The translations under genes were made by a program, and so were the position numbers. A DNA stretch of 55,650 nucleotides, from NCBI GenBank assembly GCA_947625125.1, contig CANQNF010000018.1, forward strand, positions 1 to 55,650, in the 5' to 3' direction. Shown one piece after another: positions 51,219 through 55,650 of the stretch. Numbering within the stretch: the first letter of the stretch is position 1; the number at the start of each line of letters is the position of its first letter. The notes beneath the pieces were generated by a model. The model worked only from the letters and a program-made list of their open reading frames with translations, was not told where the DNA came from and made no database searches. The DNA is from an uncultured Clostridia bacterium (GTDB lineage: Bacteria; Bacillota; Clostridia; Oscillospirales; Ruminococcaceae).

Positions 51219-52926
51219 TTTCTCTTAGCGGCTCGGACAAGACCTCCTGCGCCTCGGGAAACTCGACTTCGCCGTCGCTGCCAAAGAGGTATATGTGCGC
51301 TTTTTTGCCGTCCCAGACGATTTTTTTGATGACAGTGCGAATCGCCGCCCGCTTTTGCTCAACGCTGAAGCTGTCAATGCCGCTGCCTATCTCCGAAAGC
51401 GTTTGAACTATCAAATCAAATTCAATGTCCGAAAGCCGGTGCTGCTCGGTTATCGCCACAAGCTCGGAAAGCCGCTTTTTAAGGCTCTCGCCGTTTTCAT
51501 GAAGTCGGTTTATTTCATCGGTGATGTAGCTCTCTGCAGCAGTTCCCTCTGCCTTAATAATCGACGAAACAAGCGCGCGAATTTGATTTTCGTTATCTTC
51601 AATCTGCTCTTTAATCCGCGAAATCTCGCCGTCCAAACCCTCGGCGGATTTCGTGATTTTCTTTTTCGACTGCAAAATCATCTCGGCAAGTTCATCACCG
51701 TTTTTTCCGAAGTCTTTCAGCACCTCGACGACATTTTTATCGAGCATATTCCCACTCGGATTGCTGATATTGCACACCCCGCTGCGGCTGCGCTCTTTGG
51801 TGTTGCAGAGATATGTATAAACCTGCTCGCCATCGGCATTTACGCGGTCGGTCAGCTTCGGGCGCATATAATCCCCACAGCTTCCGCAGCGCAAAATTCC
51901 CGACAAAAGCGCGACGTTGCTTCGGGGCTTGCGATAGCTCTTTGACTTGTTAATCCCCAAAATTTTCTGGACTTTGATCCATTCCTCGCCCGAGATTATT
52001 CCCTCGTGTTTGCCGACCGATACTATCCACTCGTTCATCGGGCGAAGTTGATTAGACTTTCCCGCTTTTTGCAAAGTGCGGTTATACGCCATAATTCCGT
52101 GTATGCCGTCAAAATCCTCGGCAGCCGAAAAAAGCTCAACGCCGTTCTCGCGAAGATAATTATAAGCCTCGCCGTCGGCAATCATATATACAGGATTTGT
52201 AAGAATATTTTTTATCGCAAACCGCGTAAAGCTCTTGCCCTGCCTGGTTTTATATCCCCCGACGAGCAGAAATTCATCGGTTTTCGTGAGCGACCCCGTT
52301 TCGGCAAATTTCGCAAAAATAAGCCTGACAAGCTCCGCTTCCCGAGGGACAAGTTTCAACTTGCAGGCTTTCCGCGTTTTTCCGTCAAGAGTGACCGTCG
52401 CGACGCTTTCGGATTCATACCCCGTGGGCGTTATCCCGCCGAGCCAGCGACCCGTTTTGGCGAGCTCGCTCATGTTATCGCGTATCCTCTCGGCAATCGT
52501 TTCGCGCTCAAGCTGCGAAAAAACCGACGCGATATACATCATCGCCCGCCCCATCGGCGAGGAGGTGTCAAACTGCTCGCGAATCGAAATGAAGTCGATC
52601 CCGCGCTCGCCGAGGTCTTCAATCAGCTTCGCAAAGTCGCCGATGTTTCGGCTGATTCTGTCAAGTCGGTAAACGACGATCGCCGCAAAATTCATCTCCC
52701 GTGAATCCGCCATCATCTTTTTGAATTGCGGGCGTTCGAGGTTCCCGCCCGAAAAGCCCTCGTCCTCATAAACAAGAGCCGACGTGGCAAAACCCTCCCC
52801 GAAATGCGCAGCGATATACCCGCGGCAAAGCTCGATTTGGTTCTCGATGCTCTCGCCCTTGCCTGTGAACTTCGACTTGCGGGAGTAGATGACGTATTTT
52901 TTGTCAGATGTGGACGTCGGTTTCAT
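51181..52926 (-). CDS. Large serine recombinase of the sigK element
   Basis: This 581-aa site-specific recombinase has the resolvase catalytic domain with nucleophile Ser 15 (IYSRKS), the SGGNLERPQF and YRLDRISRN blocks, a recombinase domain, a zinc ribbon (CGSCGDYMRP ... CNTKERSRSGVC) near residues 360-400, and a coiled coil near 430-510. AAGGAGG precedes the ATG. Its last dozen codons run into the sigK 3' half and overlap it by 38 bp, so the gene crosses the attachment site and would change its tail on excision. It is comparable in position to SpoIVCA of skin elements. Confidence 0.92.
   Translation of the reverse strand: MKPTSTSDKKYVIYSRKSKFTGKGESIENQIELCRGYIAAHFGEGFATSALVYEDEGFSGGNLERPQFKKMMADSREMNFAAIVVYRLDRISRNIGDFAKLIEDLGERGIDFISIREQFDTSSPMGRAMMYIASVFSQLERETIAERIRDNMSELAKTGRWLGGITPTGYESESVATVTLDGKTRKACKLKLVPREAELVRLIFAKFAETGSLTKTDEFLLVGGYKTRQGKSFTRFAIKNILTNPVYMIADGEAYNYLRENGVELFSAAEDFDGIHGIMAYNRTLQKAGKSNQLRPMNEWIVSVGKHEGIISGEEWIKVQKILGINKSKSYRKPRSNVALLSGILRCGSCGDYMRPKLTDRVNADGEQVYTYLCNTKERSRSGVCNISNPSGNMLDKNVVEVLKDFGKNGDELAEMILQSKKKITKSAEGLDGEISRIKEQIEDNENQIRALVSSIIKAEGTAAESYITDEINRLHENGESLKKRLSELVAITEQHRLSDIEFDLIVQTLSEIGSGIDSFSVEQKRAAIRTVIKKIVWDGKKAHIYLFGSDGEVEFPEAQEVLSEPLRENGKRDPHALSGA
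51195..51225. other. Probable attachment site (element/sigK junction)
   Basis: The transition from element to sigK lies around AACGAGATC at about 51204-51212: sigma-K homology starts at NEILM, and the residue before it is Ala instead of the usual Glu. The crossover core should be within a few bases of this point. The other junction, with the 5' half of sigK, is beyond the right edge. Confidence 0.6.
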
Positions 52927-53064
52927 GGAAATGTCCTCCTTACTTTATGACTTTAAAGCATTATATTATAGCGGACAAGAAAAAGCAAGTCGGAATTATA
53001 TACAAATTTCTAAGCTTGCTTTTAGTATGAATATACAAAGTGTAACACAGCAGGTCTAAATCTG

Positions 53065-53093
53065 TTGCATTTTGAACACAAATGATATATAAT
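53065..53093 (+). promoter_or_regulatory. Promoter of the toxin-antitoxin operon
   Basis: TTGCAT (53065-53070) and TATAAT (53088-53093) have a 17-nt spacer, 22 nt before the antitoxin ATG. Confidence 0.8.
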
Positions 53094-53114
53094 TATGTCA
53101 AGGAGGTGCTTAAA

Positions 53115-53405
53115 ATGGCACAAGCTACATTTAGTGTAAGAATGGACGAATCTTTAAAAAGGCAGTTCGACGCGCTCTGCGCAGACTTCGGGATGAACGC
53201 ATCGACCGCAATAAACGTTTTTGCGCGCGCGGTTGTGAGGGAGCGGAAAATTCCGTTTGAGATTTCATCTTCCAAAGAAGAAAGAGCTCTGAACGCGGTA
53301 GAGGAACTGAGGGAGCAGGCAAGAAAAAGCGGAGCAAGCGAAATGACTCTCGATGAAATCAACGAGGAGATTAGGCTTGCGCGAGAGGAAAGAAAGAAAA
53401 AATGA
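53115..53405 (+). CDS. RelB/DinJ-type ribbon-helix-helix antitoxin
   Basis: This 96-aa protein has the N-terminal DinJ signature (ATFSVRMDESLKRQFDAL, GMNASTAINVFARAVVRE), a dimeric ribbon-helix-helix that binds its own operator, and a C-terminal charged helical tail that would wrap the toxin. AAGGAGGTG sets the start. Its stop overlaps the start of a PIN toxin gene by ATGA, so the two form a toxin-antitoxin unit. The pairing of DinJ with PIN rather than YafQ/RelE is unusual but occurs in Firmicutes. Confidence 0.9.
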   Translation: MAQATFSVRMDESLKRQFDALCADFGMNASTAINVFARAVVRERKIPFEISSSKEERALNAVEELREQARKSGASEMTLDEINEEIRLAREERKKK

Positions 53406-53815
53406 TTTGCGCGGTAATTGACACTAATGTTTTGGTGAGCGCGCTTTTGTCGGAAAATCCCGATTCCGCGACCGTTCAGGTGCTTCGGAAAATACTGAAA
53501 GGCGAAATCGTTCCGCTGTTTAGTCGTGACATAATGGGCGAATATTCAAGCGTTCTTAGGAGAAGCAAATTCGGCTTTGATCCCGAAACCGTTGACATTT
53601 TACTGACGGCAATATCTGAAAAGGGAATTGAAATTGCACCCGAACCTACCGGAGCGACGCTGCCGGATATGTTTGACCTGCCGTTTTATGAAGTCGCGGT
53701 TGAAAAGCGCGACGAGGGCGCATACCTCGTCACCGGAAATCTTAAACATTTTCCAAAAGAGCCGTTTATCGTCACGGCAAGGCAATTATTGGAGATAATG
53801 GACGGCGAGCTATAA
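53402..53815 (+). CDS. PIN-domain toxin
   Basis: This 137-aa protein is a putative RNase toxin of the PIN family (COG1569 type): first acid in [12 protein letters not shown] (Asp 7), a Glu in [12 protein letters not shown] near residue 46, and the C-terminal acids in [29 protein letters not shown]. It should cleave RNA when freed from the antitoxin. It is translationally coupled to the antitoxin gene and converges with the Fic gene, overlapping its end by 6 bp. Confidence 0.9.
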   Translation: MICAVIDTNVLVSALLSENPDSATVQVLRKILKGEIVPLFSRDIMGEYSSVLRRSKFGFDPETVDILLTAISEKGIEIAPEPTGATLPDMFDLPFYEVAVEKRDEGAYLVTGNLKHFPKEPFIVTARQLLEIMDGEL

Positions 53816-54412
53816 CTCCTCCGCCTTGAACGCCTCATAGCCCTCATAATAATAGCTGCGGTCGATTCCTTTCATATAAACTTCTCGGCTGTCAATCTCG
53901 TCGGTCAGGGCGTTTTTCAGCAGGTGCTTGATTTCTAAATCCTTGACAGGGCTGCGCTCCATCGCGAGCAGGTAGTCGTCCTTGTCAACGCGGCTCCAAT
54001 CCACGACTTTATGCAGCTCGGTTTTCAGCATCAGATCGAGCCAAATCCGCATACTTCTGCCGTTGCCCTCCCGAAACGGGTGGGCGACATTCATTTCAAC
54101 ATACTTTTCGATTATCTCGTCAAACGATCCCTGCGGCATTTTCTCTATTTTCTTGATTGCTTCATCAAGATACATCACCGGAGCAAAGCGAAAACTTCCT
54201 TTGGCGATGTTGACCGTCCGAACCTTGCCGGCAAAATCGTAAATCTCGTCAAAGAGGTACTTGTGGATTGCTTGCAACGCCGAGAAACTGCCCGGGGTGA
54301 GCGAATCTAAAATTCCGTTTTCAAAGAGCTCCGCAGCTTTTTTCTTGCTGATTCGCTCTTCCTCGCGGGCAAGCTCAGCGGAATTCTTTATTCCTAATTT
54401 GTTTTCGAGCAT
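53810..54412 (-). CDS. Fic/DOC-family protein
   Basis: This 200-aa protein carries the complete Fic core [12 protein letters not shown] near residue 110, which transfers AMP (or another nucleotide) to target proteins, and the flap region near 75-85. The start at 54412 is set by GAGGAGGT five bases upstream. The inhibitory (S/T)xxxE(G/N) helix is not evident within the protein, and no small antitoxin gene is adjacent. It may be a self-controlled Fic or have lost its antitoxin. It lies between the PIN toxin and the retron. Confidence 0.88.
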   Translation of the reverse strand: MLENKLGIKNSAELAREEERISKKKAAELFENGILDSLTPGSFSALQAIHKYLFDEIYDFAGKVRTVNIAKGSFRFAPVMYLDEAIKKIEKMPQGSFDEIIEKYVEMNVAHPFREGNGRSMRIWLDLMLKTELHKVVDWSRVDKDDYLLAMERSPVKDLEIKHLLKNALTDEIDSREVYMKGIDRSYYYEGYEAFKAEEL

Positions 54413-54525
54413 AGCGTACCTCCTCGGGAGTGGGATATGATTATTATAACACGACATGCCGAGAAAAACAAGTGGTGAAATGTGAGTGGGAGTTCCTTTA
54501 AGATTGACATATTTATATAAAGCGC

Positions 54526-54553
54526 TTGATTTTTGTCAAAAAATATGATATAA
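54526..54553 (+). promoter_or_regulatory. Promoter of the retron transcript
   Basis: TTGATT (54526-54531) and TATAAA (54548-54553) have a 16-nt spacer. The predicted start of transcription is at about 54560, exactly at the a1 repeat. Confidence 0.65.
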
Positions 54554-54560
54554 ATGTAGT

Positions 54561-54690
54561 TGGGCGTATGACAAGATTTTGTACTTGTGTTTCGCAAGTA
54601 TTGACTACAATGGTAGACGCTTTTGCGGCTTTGGCTCTGTAACGCTTTGACGCTTTGCTCACGCATAAAGAGTTGTCATACGCTCTTTTT
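54561..54690 (+). ncRNA. Retron msr-msd RNA candidate
   Basis: The stretch between the promoter and the RT gene is closed by an 11-bp perfect inverted repeat, GCGTATGACAA (54563-54573) and TTGTCATACGC (54673-54683), the arrangement of the a1/a2 arms of retrons. TACTTG/CAAGTA (54581-54599) forms an msr-like hairpin. The msd part contains direct ACGCTTT-type repeats instead of an obvious long hairpin, so its fold is unclear. A T-run follows at 54684-54691. Confidence 0.7.
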
Positions 54691-54706
54691 TGGGGGAGGA
54701 AGTAGA

Positions 54707-55579
54707 ATGATTCTTGGTGTCAGAGTTGCTGATAGGGCAGATTTAGCGGACGAACTTGGAATATCACTGCAATTTCTTACATATATCCTATACTCAAAGC
54801 GACCGGAAAATTGCTATAGAAGTTTTGAAATACCCAAGTCTTCCGGCGGGGTAAGACATATCAATGCTCCCAATGATGATTTGAAATATATACAGAGTAA
54901 ACTCGCTAAGCTGATTTGGAACCATATTAAACAGATACGTGAACAAGACAGCATACGCGCCAATTTATCTCATGCTTTTGAAAAAGGAAAAAGCATTTTC
55001 ACAAACGCACGGATTCATCAAAGAAAGCGGTATGTTATCAATGTTGATTTAAAGGATTTCTTTGACAGTTTCAACTTTGGGAGGGTTCTCGGATTCTTTG
55101 AAAAGAACAGGTATTTTATGCTCAATCATGAAATGGCAACTGTTTTTGCACAACTGACCTGTTATAAGAATTGCTTGCCGCAAGGTGCTCCGACTTCGCC
55201 TATAATAACTAATTTGGTTTGTGAGATCCTTGACATAAGACTTCTGAATCTCGCGAAGAGCTATCGGCTTGATTATACTCGGTATGCGGACGATCTGACA
55301 TTTTCAACTAATGACAAAAATATAATAAACCGTTTTGATGATTTTTATAATGATTTGAATTCAGAAATAGAGCGTGCAGGTTTTAAAATAAACACCGATA
55401 AAACAAGAGTTTTGTATAAGGATTCCAGACAAAACGTTACCGGATTGGTGGTAAACAAAAAAATAAACATAGATCGTCGATATTACAAAAAGGTAAGGGC
55501 GATGACAAACAACCTTTACAGAAACGGCTCATTTACTATTGACGGAAAGCCGGGAACAGTTAATCAGCTTGGCGGGTAA
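54707..55579 (+). CDS. Retron-type reverse transcriptase (C-terminally short)
   Basis: This 290-aa RT starts at 54707 after GGGGGAGG. Retron features: RHINAPN near residue 49, INVDLKDFFDSFNFGRV near 112, NCLPQGAPTSPIITN near 158, the catalytic YADD in YTRYADDLTFS near 193, and VTGLVVNKKI near 244, the signature of retron RTs. Other retron RTs are about 300-330 aa and continue after NQL; here the frame stops at NQLGG, so the last thumb segment seems lost. No fused effector domain. Confidence 0.88.
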   Translation: MILGVRVADRADLADELGISLQFLTYILYSKRPENCYRSFEIPKSSGGVRHINAPNDDLKYIQSKLAKLIWNHIKQIREQDSIRANLSHAFEKGKSIFTNARIHQRKRYVINVDLKDFFDSFNFGRVLGFFEKNRYFMLNHEMATVFAQLTCYKNCLPQGAPTSPIITNLVCEILDIRLLNLAKSYRLDYTRYADDLTFSTNDKNIINRFDDFYNDLNSEIERAGFKINTDKTRVLYKDSRQNVTGLVVNKKINIDRRYYKKVRAMTNNLYRNGSFTIDGKPGTVNQLGG

Positions 55580-55650
55580 TGTCAAGTATTTTTCGCAAAT
55601 TCCCATAGAATGAAGTAAAATTTTTGGATTATCACCCTCGGCATGCCGAG
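55580..55650. other. Right edge: possible start of another element
   Basis: Directly after the RT stop the sequence no longer reads as RT. It may be the end of an inserted element, but 71 bases are too few to tell. The last bases hold CTCGGCATGCCGAG, a perfect 14-bp palindrome. Confidence 0.3.

Noticed and set aside
54623-54706. An earlier in-frame start for the retron RT
   Set aside because: It lies inside the retron RNA; the ATG at 54707 has a strong ribosome binding site and the family N-terminus.

Overview
The window reads as chromosome of a spore-forming, gut-type anaerobic Firmicute (Clostridia, probably Oscillospiraceae/Ruminococcaceae). Grounds: gpr, spoVAD-spoVAE and a split sigK; many lipoproteins; cytosolic xylan-oligosaccharide hydrolases (GH8, GH43); a dockerin-bearing giant surface protein; clean SigA promoters with 17-nt spacers; and a GC-rich backbone interrupted by AT-rich islands. 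No rRNA, tRNA or CRISPR array was seen.

Layout. 0.3-5.7 kb: a hotdog thioesterase, an acyl-CoA synthetase, an Na+/solute symporter and a truncated phenylacetate-CoA ligase, which looks like an organic/aromatic acid uptake and CoA-activation locus. Its last gene was cut by an AT-rich insert carrying an S33 hydrolase. 7-10.4 kb: an AraC regulator divergent from an unknown 46-aa peptide, a lipoprotein, rpsT/gpr and acpP. 11-17.7 kb: a complete trpEGDCFBA operon under a T-box with a UGG specifier, bracketed by inverted copies of a 72-bp double-hairpin repeat. 18.1-22 kb: lipoproteins, rnpB, a PrsA-like foldase with a beta-lactamase-fold lipoprotein, and a peroxiredoxin. 22.3-26.3 kb: a DUF1292, GH8, PUA/EVE-like plus ExK-nuclease-like, and GH43 operon. 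26.4-37.7 kb (minus strand): a 3063-aa FN3/PKD/dockerin protein followed by a membrane-anchored protein with a cohesin-like domain and many CxxC repeats, probably a surface receptor-ligand pair. 38-46.3 kb: lysC, rsmD-coaD, uvrC with an apparent structured, attenuated leader RNA, a cyclophilin, a lipoprotein and spoVAD-spoVAE. 46.6-50.7 kb: an AT-rich island with a two-component system, a secreted protein and a repeat-rich non-coding stretch.

From 50.86 kb to the right edge lies the most interesting part. The 3' half of sigK (with a one-base frameshift) abuts a large serine recombinase at the position where skin elements split sigK. The element then carries a DinJ-type antitoxin with a PIN toxin, a Fic protein, and a retron-type reverse transcriptase preceded by a transcript with a1/a2 inverted repeats. 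This looks like a skin-type developmental element loaded with defence or addiction genes. The RT is cut short near the window edge, possibly by another insertion.

Intergenic regions also hold arrays of near-perfect hairpins (about 1.43-1.56, 10.56-10.95, 17.78-18.15, 22.03-22.14 and 49.53-49.72 kb), one of which folds as a four-way cloverleaf. All function calls come from reading motifs and context; no database search was possible.
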